Shown here piece after piece: positions 1 through 6,161 of a stretch of 8,299 bases of DNA. Positions within the stretch are counted from its first letter, which is position 1. Every line of letters begins with the position of its first letter. The DNA is taken from positions 1 to 8,299 of the forward strand of contig CAKQVC010000077.1 of NCBI GenBank assembly GCA_934277655.1, given 5' to 3'. Source of the DNA: an uncultured Clostridia bacterium (GTDB lineage: Bacteria > Bacillota > Clostridia > Peptostreptococcales > Anaerovoracaceae). The notes beneath the pieces were generated by a model, which worked only from the letters and a program-made list of their open reading frames with translations, was not told where the DNA came from and did not search any database. Position numbers and translations under genes: made by a program.

Positions 1-1514
1 CAGAGAGAAAGAGTCAGGAAATCGCTCTTGACGGAAAGTTCCTTGTTATTGGTGAGAGAATCAATCCAACCGGAAAAAAACGATTCAAACAGGCTTTGAA
101 AGAGCATGACATGGATTATATCCTCCAGGAAGGAATCCGCCAGCAGGAATGCGGCGTCCAGATTCTGGATGTTAATGTAGGACTCCCTGAAATTGATGAA
201 CCTGCTGTTTTAAAAGAAGCGATCTGCCAGCTGCAGGCAATCATCGACCTTCCTCTTCAGATTGACACATCTGATCCGATCGCCATGGAACAGGCACTCC
301 GCTGCTGTAACGGCAAGGCGATGATCAACTCCGTCAATGGGAAAGAAGAATCTATGAAGAGTATTTTCCCACTGGTAAAAAAATACGGTGGACTGGTAGT
401 TGCCCTTACTCTGGATGACGAAGGTATCCCAAAGACAGCAGAAGGCAGAATCGCAATTGCAGAGAAGATTCTTGCCCGTGCTGCCGAATATGGCATTGAA
501 AAGAAAGATATTATCTTCGATACGCTCGCTATGACGGTCAGTGCAGAACCGGCAGCGGCTATGGAAACCATAAAAGCTCTCCGCACGATCCGCTACGAAC
601 TGGGATGTCATACGTCTCTTGGTGTATCCAATGTATCTTTCGGACTTCCGAAGCGAGACGCCATTAACAGTGCATTCTTTACCTGTGCCATGGAAAACGG
701 ACTGTCTGCGGCCATCATGAACCCATATTCACAGGATATGATGAAAGCTTATTATGCGTTCAAAGCACTTCATCAAATGGATGAAAACTGTAGCGACTAT
801 ATTACGTTTGTTTCCAATCTGCAGGAACCTGCTGCCCCGGCTACATCGGATGTTTCTTCCGCAGCAGTTCCTGCATCCTCCGGCATGCAGTCTGATTATG
901 CATCTCCCCTCCAGCGTGCTATTGCAAAAGGGTTGAAAGAAAAGGCCGGAGAACTGACGGAAGCAATGCTGGCAGACACAGACCCTTTGGAAATCATTCA
1001 GAATCAGATCATCCCTGCTCTTGATATTGTAGGAAAAGGTTTTGAAGAAAAAACAGTTTATCTTCCTCAGCTGCTGATGAGTGCGGAAGCTGCCAAAGCA
1101 TCCTTTGAAAGAATCAAAGCACATATGGCTTTATCGGACGGCGAACAGTTAGATAAATTCCCGGTCGTTATCGCCACGGTTCACGGAGATATTCATGATA
1201 TCGGTAAAAATATCGTAAAGCTCCTTCTCGAAAACTATGGATTTAAAGTGATCGATCTTGGAAAGGATGTCGCACCTGATGCGATCGCAGACGCAGTTAT
1301 CAAATACCATGCTCCGGCAGCCGGTTTAAGTGCACTGATGACAACAACAGTTCCTGCCATGGAAAAAACCATTGCACTTCTAAAAGAAAAAGCACCATGG
1401 TGTAAAATCGTCGTCGGCGGTGCAGTTCTAAATCAGGAATATTCTGACCGCATCGGTGCCGATAAGTATGCGAAAGATGCAATGGAAACCATCCGCTACG
1501 TTGATACGATGTAG
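1..1514 (+). CDS. metH: Cobalamin-dependent methionine synthase, C-terminal part (5' end cut by window)
   Basis: Methionine synthase transfers a methyl group from 5-methyltetrahydrofolate via cob(I)alamin to homocysteine, in the cytoplasm. The frame is open from base 3 to the TAG at 1512-1514, giving 503 visible residues; the homocysteine-binding N-terminal module must lie upstream. In visible numbering, the pterin-binding barrel opens with VIGERINPTGKK near residues 14-25 and continues with DVNVG, DTSD and NSVNGKE. An Ala/Pro/Ser-rich linker follows near 275-294, then the helical cap (about 299-380). The Rossmann-like B12 domain carries GDIHDIGKN, the DxHxxG motif whose His398 (codon 1194-1196) would be the lower cobalt ligand, plus the LSALMTTT and VVGGA segments. 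The protein ends right after this domain, so the AdoMet-binding reactivation domain of the roughly 1,230-residue E. coli MetH is absent, as in other short clostridial forms. The gene converges on the tRNA-Glu gene. The family call is firm. Confidence 0.95.
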   Translation, partial: ERKSQEIALDGKFLVIGERINPTGKKRFKQALKEHDMDYILQEGIRQQECGVQILDVNVGLPEIDEPAVLKEAICQLQAIIDLPLQIDTSDPIAMEQALRCCNGKAMINSVNGKEESMKSIFPLVKKYGGLVVALTLDDEGIPKTAEGRIAIAEKILARAAEYGIEKKDIIFDTLAMTVSAEPAAAMETIKALRTIRYELGCHTSLGVSNVSFGLPKRDAINSAFFTCAMENGLSAAIMNPYSQDMMKAYYAFKALHQMDENCSDYITFVSNLQEPAAPATSDVSSAAVPASSGMQSDYASPLQRAIAKGLKEKAGELTEAMLADTDPLEIIQNQIIPALDIVGKGFEEKTVYLPQLLMSAEAAKASFERIKAHMALSDGEQLDKFPVVIATVHGDIHDIGKNIVKLLLENYGFKVIDLGKDVAPDAIADAVIKYHAPAAGLSALMTTTVPAMEKTIALLKEKAPWCKIVVGGAVLNQEYSDRIGADKYAKDAMETIRYVDTM

Positions 1515-1545
1515 AACAAATAATAAAAAAACAAGAAGAAATAAG

Positions 1546-1639
1546 AAACGTCCACATATACACCTGTTCTGCACACACTTCTTACCGGAAGAAAGCAGTA
1601 CGAATGTCCTTGTGGACGTTTTGCTATTATGCAGAACAG
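1546..1639. other. Two interleaved perfect inverted repeats; candidate pseudoknot RNA or metH 3' UTR structure
   Basis: Arm a (AAACGTCCACA, 1546-1556) is perfectly complementary to a' (1611-1621). Arm b (CTGTTCTGCA, 1564-1573) is perfectly complementary to b' (1630-1639). The order is a-b-a'-b', so the stems of 11 and 10 bp cannot nest. They would form an H-type pseudoknot with connecting segments of 7, 37 and 8 nt, or be mutually exclusive. The 37-nt segment holds a smaller hairpin, TTCTT/AAGAA around ACCGG (1579-1593). On the + strand, a:a' is preceded by A-rich DNA and followed by TTTT, so it may act as a poor metH terminator. On the - strand the last arm is followed by a T-rich stretch. 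No coding frame explains the arms. Whether either strand makes a functional RNA is inference. Confidence 0.45.
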
Positions 1640-1677
1640 ATATGGGTAAAATTTCACTTTCCGGACAAAGAATAATC

Positions 1678-1721
1678 AAAAAAAGTGAAAAGCACCTAAC
1701 GTCTGTCAGATGCTTTTCACT
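1678..1721 (-). terminator. Intrinsic terminator of tRNA-Glu
   Basis: An 11-bp perfect stem (1711-1721 with 1684-1694, AGTGAAAAGCA/TGCTTTTCACT) with a 16-nt loop runs directly into seven T's on the - strand (1684 down to 1678). The stem begins one base after the encoded CCA end of the tRNA, so it terminates the tRNA transcript. There is no T run on the + strand side, so it is not expected to stop metH transcription. Confidence 0.85.
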
Positions 1722-1722
1722 G

Positions 1723-1797
1723 TGGTGACTCTATCGGGATTCGAACCCGAGTAGCCGCCGTGAGAGGGCGGAGTCTTAACCGCTTGACCATAGAGCC
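1723..1797 (-). tRNA. tRNA-Glu (anticodon CUC), CCA encoded
   Basis: The 75-nt cloverleaf reads on the - strand. The acceptor stem GGCTCTA pairs with TAGAGTC (one G-U). The anticodon stem CCGCC/GGCGG encloses loop CTCTCAC, so the anticodon is CUC (1762-1764), decoding GAG. The T arm is TCGGG-TTCGAAT-CCCGA, the discriminator is A, and the 3' CCA is encoded at 1723-1725. The pattern closely matches Bacillus tRNA-Glu apart from C instead of U at the wobble position, so this is probably a second Glu isoacceptor beside a UUC species elsewhere. It has its own promoter (1811-1839) and terminator, so it is a single-gene unit. Confidence 0.97.
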
Positions 1798-1810
1798 ATA
1801 TTTCTTTATA

Positions 1811-1839
1811 AGTATACTACTTTTTGAAGTGTTTTTCAA
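1811..1839 (-). promoter_or_regulatory. Promoter of tRNA-Glu
   Basis: On the - strand TTGAAA (-35, 1834-1839) and TATACT (-10, 1811-1816) are separated by exactly 17 bp. The -10 ends 13 bp before the first tRNA base (1797), leaving room for a leader of a few bases. This is a strong vegetative sigma-A-type promoter, as expected for a stable RNA gene. Confidence 0.8.
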
Positions 1840-1931
1840 GGGGTTTGCATAAATTTTCTGGAATTTTTCTAAACATCAGCCATGTTTCACCCATCCGGTC
1901 CATTTGGGTTATTCTATCGTTTTTCTCATAT

Positions 1932-1963
1932 AAAAATCCCCGGAACGCTTCCGAGGATTTTTT
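1932..1963 (-). terminator. Bidirectional-type hairpin terminator downstream of the radical SAM gene
   Basis: A 14-position stem (1932-1945 with 1949-1962) around the tri-loop CGC is complementary except for one C/A mismatch. GC-rich pairs form the tip, and A5 and T5-6 runs flank it. It lies 65 nt beyond the radical SAM stop codon on the - strand and would end that transcript before the tRNA promoter. The run of six T's on the + side means it could also block + strand transcription coming from the tRNA side. Confidence 0.75.
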
Positions 1964-2027
1964 GAAATCGTAAATTCTTGATTTGACTTAATCTAAAATG
2001 CACTCCGCAATGCACGTCACGCACATC

Positions 2028-3425
2028 TTAGATATGTCTTGGCTTATCTGCTGCCGGTGTATGACCTGCATTCCACAGACGATCAGCTGTCGGTGCCCAG
2101 TCCTTTGCGTATTTCGTGCATTTGCTGCATAAATGTTCACAGGATTCCGGTGCTTCCAGATCCGTTGATTTTGCACCTGTTTTCTTTACCAGTTCCTGAA
2201 GGATTTCAGGGTTTTCCAGCATTGGACAAGGTTTCAGGAAATTATCATTAAACGGCTGTCCGTCTTTATATGCCATAAATAAAGGTTGCCGCAGACATTC
2301 CAGCAAGGATTTTTCTTTAATATTCGCATTGGAATAGTGGATGAATACGCAAGGTTCCACATCGCCGTTTGCATTGATGTGACAGTATCTTTCCCCACCA
2401 GCAACGCATCCATGCACAAATTCCCCATCATTCTGGAAGTCGATAGCAAACAACTCTTTGCCTCCTTCCAGATCACGGATCTCACGGATCTTATGATACA
2501 TATATTCTCTCTGTTCCGGGCTGAGAAGTAAATCCGTGCTTGCATTGACTCCGACCGGCATATAGTGGAAGAACCATGCAAATACACAACCCTTGTCGAT
2601 CAGCATATCAAGGAATTCATCACTGGTAACCGTCAAGTAATTCGCACTGGTGTAGCAGATGGATACACCGAACGGAATGTGATGCTGATGCATCAGATCC
2701 ATCGCTACAAGTGCCTTGTGGTAATGTCCTGCACCTCTTCTTCCGTCATTGCTTTCTTCGAATCCTTCAATGCTGACAGAAACGAAGAAGTTACCGACTC
2801 TGAGAAGATCCTGACAGAATTTTTCATCGATCAGAGTGCCATTAGTAAATGCATGGAACGCAACATCCTTATGTTTCTCACAGAGGCGGATGATGTCATC
2901 TTTACGGATCAGCGGTTCTCCACCGGTAAACAGATACGCATAGATGCCAAGTTCCTTTCCTTCTGTGATAATCTTATCCATTGTTTCATAAGAAAGATTC
3001 AGCTTGTTGCCGTATTCTGCTGCCCAGCATCCAGTGCAGTGCAGGTTGCAGGCGGTCGTCGGATCCATCAAGATGATCCACGGGATATTGCAGTTATATT
3101 TTTTCTTCATTTTATTAGAAGTTTTGTATCCCATGAAACCTGCTTCAAAACCTGCGTTCAGAAGGAAAGTCTTCAAGATGTGCGGGTCAACTTCATGCAA
3201 GATTCTTTCTACATAGTGTGCCCATTTGCTGTTCGGGTCGTTTGCAATCTGGCGGAGCATTTCATAAGAAGATGCTTCCCAATCCTCTCCCATGATTTTT
3301 TCAATCTTGTCAACCAGAGACAGGAATACGTCCGAAACATTCTCTGTCTGGCTTTTCTTAATAATGGAATCTAGTATTTTTTCAAATGCTTTTCTTTCTG
3401 CTATATGTGCTAAACTCTTTGCCAT
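2028..3425 (-). CDS. Radical SAM protein with SPASM-like C-terminal Cys region, substrate unknown
   Basis: 465 residues. The start ATG at 3425 is preceded by AAGGGGAA with a 7-nt spacer; a more upstream in-frame ATG at 3479 lacks a ribosome binding site. The N-terminal ~110 residues are helical and charged, with no signal peptide. The radical SAM core begins with CNLHCTGC (Cys126, Cys130, Cys133), the CX3CX2C site for the [4Fe-4S] cluster that cleaves S-adenosylmethionine. It is followed by TGGEP (167-171) and FVSVSIEGFEE (214-224). The C-terminal third is Cys-rich: Cys340, Cys348, Cys359 (in a CHINANGDVEPC stretch), Cys400, then CEHLCSKC (429-436), a second CX3CX2C spacing. This resembles the auxiliary-cluster regions of SPASM/Twitch enzymes (peptide maturases, heme-related and other oxidoreductases). 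No partner gene reveals the substrate. Family call is sure; function is unknown. Confidence 0.93.
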   Translation of the reverse strand: MAKSLAHIAERKAFEKILDSIIKKSQTENVSDVFLSLVDKIEKIMGEDWEASSYEMLRQIANDPNSKWAHYVERILHEVDPHILKTFLLNAGFEAGFMGYKTSNKMKKKYNCNIPWIILMDPTTACNLHCTGCWAAEYGNKLNLSYETMDKIITEGKELGIYAYLFTGGEPLIRKDDIIRLCEKHKDVAFHAFTNGTLIDEKFCQDLLRVGNFFVSVSIEGFEESNDGRRGAGHYHKALVAMDLMHQHHIPFGVSICYTSANYLTVTSDEFLDMLIDKGCVFAWFFHYMPVGVNASTDLLLSPEQREYMYHKIREIRDLEGGKELFAIDFQNDGEFVHGCVAGGERYCHINANGDVEPCVFIHYSNANIKEKSLLECLRQPLFMAYKDGQPFNDNFLKPCPMLENPEILQELVKKTGAKSTDLEAPESCEHLCSKCTKYAKDWAPTADRLWNAGHTPAADKPRHI

Positions 3426-3463
3426 GTTTATTCCCCTTTTTTTAGTAAATATAATATATTCCT

Positions 3464-3488
3464 GGCTTAAAAATCGCATTCTTAAGCC
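3464..3488. promoter_or_regulatory. Palindrome in the leader of the radical SAM gene
   Basis: GGCTTAA (3464-3470) and TTAAGCC (3482-3488) are perfect inverted arms. After one A/C mismatch, an inner AAT/ATT stem closes a CGC loop. It lies 38 bp before the start codon and just downstream of a candidate -10. It could be a repressor operator or a stem-loop in the 5' untranslated RNA. It is not followed by a T run on the - strand, so it is not an ordinary terminator. Confidence 0.45.
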
Positions 3489-3508
3489 TTCTGCATTTAT
3501 TTTATTCT

Positions 3509-3539
3509 ATTATATTTTAAAAATTCTTTATATGGACAA
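3509..3539 (-). promoter_or_regulatory. Candidate promoter of the radical SAM gene
   Basis: A consensus TATAAT (-10, 3509-3514) is preceded by TTGTCC (3534-3539) as a possible -35. The spacer is 19 bp, longer than the optimal 17, and the surrounding DNA is very AT-rich, so chance matches are likely. The gap of 208 bp between this gene and phzF makes a separate promoter plausible. The rest of the gap (3540-3633) shows no clear terminator for the PhzF-like gene. Confidence 0.4.
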
Positions 3540-3633
3540 TTCTTCTAGTTTGCACAGAATTTAATCATTTTTCTTTTTTTATCATATATCAAGTCGCTAT
3601 TCCATGTTTTTTAACACATCTGCCATCTTGGTA

Positions 3634-4527
3634 CTACAGATTAATTTCGCCTTTCGCCAAAGTCACTGCCAGACCACCGACTTTTACCAGCGGCCCATCT
3701 TCTTTGATCACGATCTGTGTTGAGATCCTGGAAGGTCTCTGCATCTTTTCTCCTTGCACAACCACGTTAACATCATTTTCCCTGACAATTCCATAATCAT
3801 ACAGGTAATATGTCAATGCACCGTTGGAAGTTCCGGTCGCTGCCTCTTCATCAATTTCATATAAAGGTGCAAAATTCCTTGCATGAATCAAGCCATCTTT
3901 GCTGTTCACAGTAAAAGCATGAACACCGACCACATTATATTTTTTTGAAAGCTCCGTCAGTGCCTTAAAATCCGGTTCGATTTTTTCCAGCTGTGCTTCA
4001 TCGGCAACCGGCATCATGATATCAATCAGACCGGTAGACACTTTTTTTGGAACCAGCTGAATTTCAGGCTTTTCATCACATACACCCTGATCATCCGGCT
4101 GAAGTCCCATGATCTCATAGAGTTCTTTTTTCTCTTCCGCACTATCAAGTGCTTCAAAGATCTGTGGTTTCGCCATGTCCATCAGGATTGACTCCTCATT
4201 CACAACGATTTCCAGCACACCAGAGATCGTATCGTTGATATAAGTCTTTCCCGGCTGAACATATCCGTTTTCCATTAATGTGTAGAACGTTCCGATCGTT
4301 GCATGTCCGCAAAGCTCGACTTCCGCCGCCGGCGTAAAATACCTTGTCTGAAATGTTTTTTCGTCTAGCTGCTTAACAAAAGCAGTTTCTGAATAACGCA
4401 GTTCTGCGGCAGTCTTTCTCATCGTTTCCGCATCCGGAAAGTCTGCTCCTTCCGGTAAAATTACCACGCCTGCAGGATTTCCTCCGAATAATTGATTTGT
4501 AAAAGCATCTACAATCTGAAATTTCAT
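3634..4527 (-). CDS. PhzF-family isomerase/epimerase
   Basis: 297 residues, the usual PhzF-family length, with the two-domain pseudo-symmetric fold expected of the family. The start MKFQIVDAFT and GGNPAGVV (15-22) are typical. SETAF has Glu47 at the position of the catalytic Glu45 of Pseudomonas PhzF. LCGHATIGT (72-80) is the N-domain glycine loop. The C-domain counterpart is EEAATGTSNGAL (227-238). At the position of PhzF Asp208 (DPATG) this protein has Glu228, a substitution I believe is also seen in clostridial relatives. PhzF itself isomerises a phenazine precursor; most bacterial homologues have no known substrate, and no phenazine genes are visible, so phenazine synthesis should not be inferred. 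The ATG at 4527 follows GGAGG (4536-4540) at good spacing. A promoter and leader hairpin lie just upstream, separating it from aspS2. Confidence 0.92.
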   Translation of the reverse strand: MKFQIVDAFTNQLFGGNPAGVVILPEGADFPDAETMRKTAAELRYSETAFVKQLDEKTFQTRYFTPAAEVELCGHATIGTFYTLMENGYVQPGKTYINDTISGVLEIVVNEESILMDMAKPQIFEALDSAEEKKELYEIMGLQPDDQGVCDEKPEIQLVPKKVSTGLIDIMMPVADEAQLEKIEPDFKALTELSKKYNVVGVHAFTVNSKDGLIHARNFAPLYEIDEEAATGTSNGALTYYLYDYGIVRENDVNVVVQGEKMQRPSRISTQIVIKEDGPLVKVGGLAVTLAKGEINL

Positions 4528-4558
4528 CTCATTGCCCTCCGTAGAAAATTATTTCTGT

Positions 4559-4587
4559 CTGCTTCCTCTGCATTTATGAAGAAGCAG
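4559..4587 (-). promoter_or_regulatory. 5'-proximal stem-loop in the phzF-like leader
   Basis: CTGCTTCTTC (4587 down to 4578) and GAGGAAGCAG (4568 down to 4559) pair over 10 bp in - strand RNA, with one G-U, around a 9-nt loop. In the + strand the same position is a C/A mismatch, so the stem is better as - strand RNA. It would sit within about 10 nt of the predicted transcript start and 31 nt before the start codon. It lacks a T run, so an mRNA-stabilising or regulatory hairpin is likelier than a terminator. Confidence 0.45.
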
Positions 4588-4602
4588 TTATTCCCTGCTT
4601 TC

Positions 4603-4631
4603 ATTCTACTTGATTTTTTTTCGCCAGGCAA
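4603..4631 (-). promoter_or_regulatory. Promoter of the PhzF-like gene
   Basis: TTGCCT (-35, 4626-4631) and TAGAAT (-10, 4603-4608) are spaced by exactly 17 bp, with an A8 tract inside the spacer. It lies in the 136-bp gap after aspS2, so the PhzF-like gene can be transcribed independently. I see no convincing intrinsic terminator for aspS2 in this gap, so read-through from aspS2 is also possible. Confidence 0.6.
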
Positions 4632-4663
4632 GGGTATCTTAAAAATTTTTCACGGGTTACACA

Positions 4664-6031
4664 CTACGGCTGCAGGCGATTTCTATCACGTGGGAAAGCT
4701 GCTGCTTCGCGGATGTTTTCCAACCCCAAAAGTTTTTCGACGACACGCTCCATCCCCAGACCAAAGCCGCCGTGCGGTGGCAAACCATATTTGTGCATGG
4801 TCAGGTAGTTTTCAAAGTCAGCAGGATCCATATGGCGTTTTTTCATCTTGGCAACCTGTTGGTCGTAATCGTGGATGCGCTGACCGCCGGTAGTGATCTC
4901 CAGTCCGTTCAGCAGCAGATCGTAGCTCAGCGTATAACGCGGATTCTCCGGATCATCCATTGCATAAAACGGTCGCTTGACCGATGGATAATGTGTCACA
5001 AACACCAACGGAGAGCCGGTTTCCTCAAGAAAATGCTGTCCCAGCCATTTTTCTTCTTCCGGCGAAAGGTCGACTGGATCTGTGATCTTCTTTCCGCTGG
5101 CTCTGGAATATAGTTCCTTGGCATCGGCAAATCGAATCTGTGGAATCTGTACCGTTTTCAGATCCGGCAGGCGCTGACCCTTTCCCAGCACCAGATCCAG
5201 TTCATCCGCATACTCTCGGTTTAACAGATCAAAAATATAGACAAACATGCGGGCTTCCAGTTTCATCACATCTTCAAAGCTGTCGATAAATCCCATCTCC
5301 AGATCCATGCCCTGAAACTCTGTCAGATGACGTGGTGTGTTGGAATTTTCCCCACGGAACACCGGTCCAACCGTAAAGACCTTTTCAAAGACACCAACCA
5401 TCGCCTGCTTGTACTGCTGCGGACTTTGGTTCAGATAAGCACGCTGGTCAAAATATTTGACCATAAACATATCTGCACCGCCTTCTGCACCGCCCATGAC
5501 CATCTTAGGCGGCACAAACTCCACGAAACCTTCTTCACGAAGGAAACTGCGGAAGCCATGCATCACACCATCTGCCACTTTCATAATCGCACGAATCCGT
5601 GGATTACGCAGTGCAACGACCCGATTGTTGAGCATGGTGTCCAGCTGCAGATTTTTGATCTTGCGGTCATTGGAGATCTCCAACGGCAGTTTTTCTGCCG
5701 GACCGCCAACTTTCGTGATAGTCTCCATTTTGATATCGAATCCCAGCGGACTCCGCTCATCGGCAGCAATCCTGCCGTCGAAAAGTACCCAGTCCTCCGG
5801 CTGGATATCATGAAGTTCAAAACTCGATTTTCCTGCCTCCCAGATACACTGGAATACACGTCTTGGACTTCTGATATTGACAAAAGCAAACGCTCCCATG
5901 TCCTTGATGTGATGAACCGCCCCTTTCACGCTTACCAAATCGCCGTCCTTCAGCGTTCCCTCTGCAAATTTTCTGATCACGATTTCAATATCGCGTGCCT
6001 CTGCCGGCTGTTGTAAATCTATATATTTCAT
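4664..6031 (-). CDS. aspS2: Archaeal-type aspartyl-tRNA synthetase, probably non-discriminating (AspRS2)
   Basis: 455-residue class IIb synthetase that charges tRNA with aspartate. It is much shorter than the ~590-residue bacterial AspRS, because it lacks the bacterial insertion domain. An OB-fold anticodon domain covers about 31-105 and the catalytic core the rest: QSPQQYKQ (202-209), motif 2 FRGEN with Arg226 (225-229), TTGGQRIH (380-387), and motif 3 GGFGLGMER with Arg429 (421-429), ending in the family-typical FPRDRNRL. By alignment from memory, His40 and Pro95 take the places of Trp26 and Lys85 of Thermococcus kodakarensis AspRS. They match His28 and Pro77 of Deinococcus AspRS2, residues tied to tRNA(Asn) recognition, so misacylation of tRNA(Asn) is expected. 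An in-frame TAA two codons upstream fixes the ATG at 6031; the ribosome binding site AAAGGA (6045-6050) is rather distant, about 13 nt. It follows gatB by 130 bp and likely shares its transcript. Confidence 0.95.
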   Translation of the reverse strand: MKYIDLQQPAEARDIEIVIRKFAEGTLKDGDLVSVKGAVHHIKDMGAFAFVNIRSPRRVFQCIWEAGKSSFELHDIQPEDWVLFDGRIAADERSPLGFDIKMETITKVGGPAEKLPLEISNDRKIKNLQLDTMLNNRVVALRNPRIRAIMKVADGVMHGFRSFLREEGFVEFVPPKMVMGGAEGGADMFMVKYFDQRAYLNQSPQQYKQAMVGVFEKVFTVGPVFRGENSNTPRHLTEFQGMDLEMGFIDSFEDVMKLEARMFVYIFDLLNREYADELDLVLGKGQRLPDLKTVQIPQIRFADAKELYSRASGKKITDPVDLSPEEEKWLGQHFLEETGSPLVFVTHYPSVKRPFYAMDDPENPRYTLSYDLLLNGLEITTGGQRIHDYDQQVAKMKKRHMDPADFENYLTMHKYGLPPHGGFGLGMERVVEKLLGLENIREAAAFPRDRNRLQP

Positions 6032-6161
6032 CGCTGTTTACCATTCCTTTTCTATACTTTTTGGGGTATATTCTTAAAATTCTTCTTTGCTTTTTCGTTG
6101 GAATACTCACTACACTTACTTTTCTACACGATCGAATCTGTATCAAATGCTGAGGCTTGTC

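Noticed and set aside
1871..1909. Two small adjacent hairpins (AAACAT/ATGTTT and ACCCA/TGGGT) between the tRNA promoter and the radical SAM terminator
   Set aside because: Stems of 5-6 bp are expected by chance in DNA of this length, and neither strand has a promoter or T run placing them in a transcript.
2565..3374. 269-codon open frame on the + strand opposite the radical SAM gene
   Set aside because: It is antisense to a gene with clear radical SAM motifs, and its translation has no recognisable domains. Similar antisense frames opposite aspS2 (5327-6016) and metH (210-611) were rejected for the same reason.
3426..3479. 18-residue N-terminal extension of the radical SAM protein from an ATG at 3479
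   Set aside because: There is no ribosome binding site before it, and it would translate through the palindrome and the AAGGGGAA site that serves the ATG at 3425.
4609..4663. Intrinsic terminator after aspS2
   Set aside because: There is an A8/T8 tract and an AAAAATTTTT palindrome, but no GC stem before a T run on the - strand. The A8 tract sits inside the phzF promoter spacer.
6032..6161. T-box, promoter or terminator in the 130-bp gatB-aspS2 gap
   Set aside because: No T-box core, strong stem or well-spaced promoter pair is visible. The gap is purine-rich on the - strand with a doubled GTGTAG, but nothing I could support as a feature.
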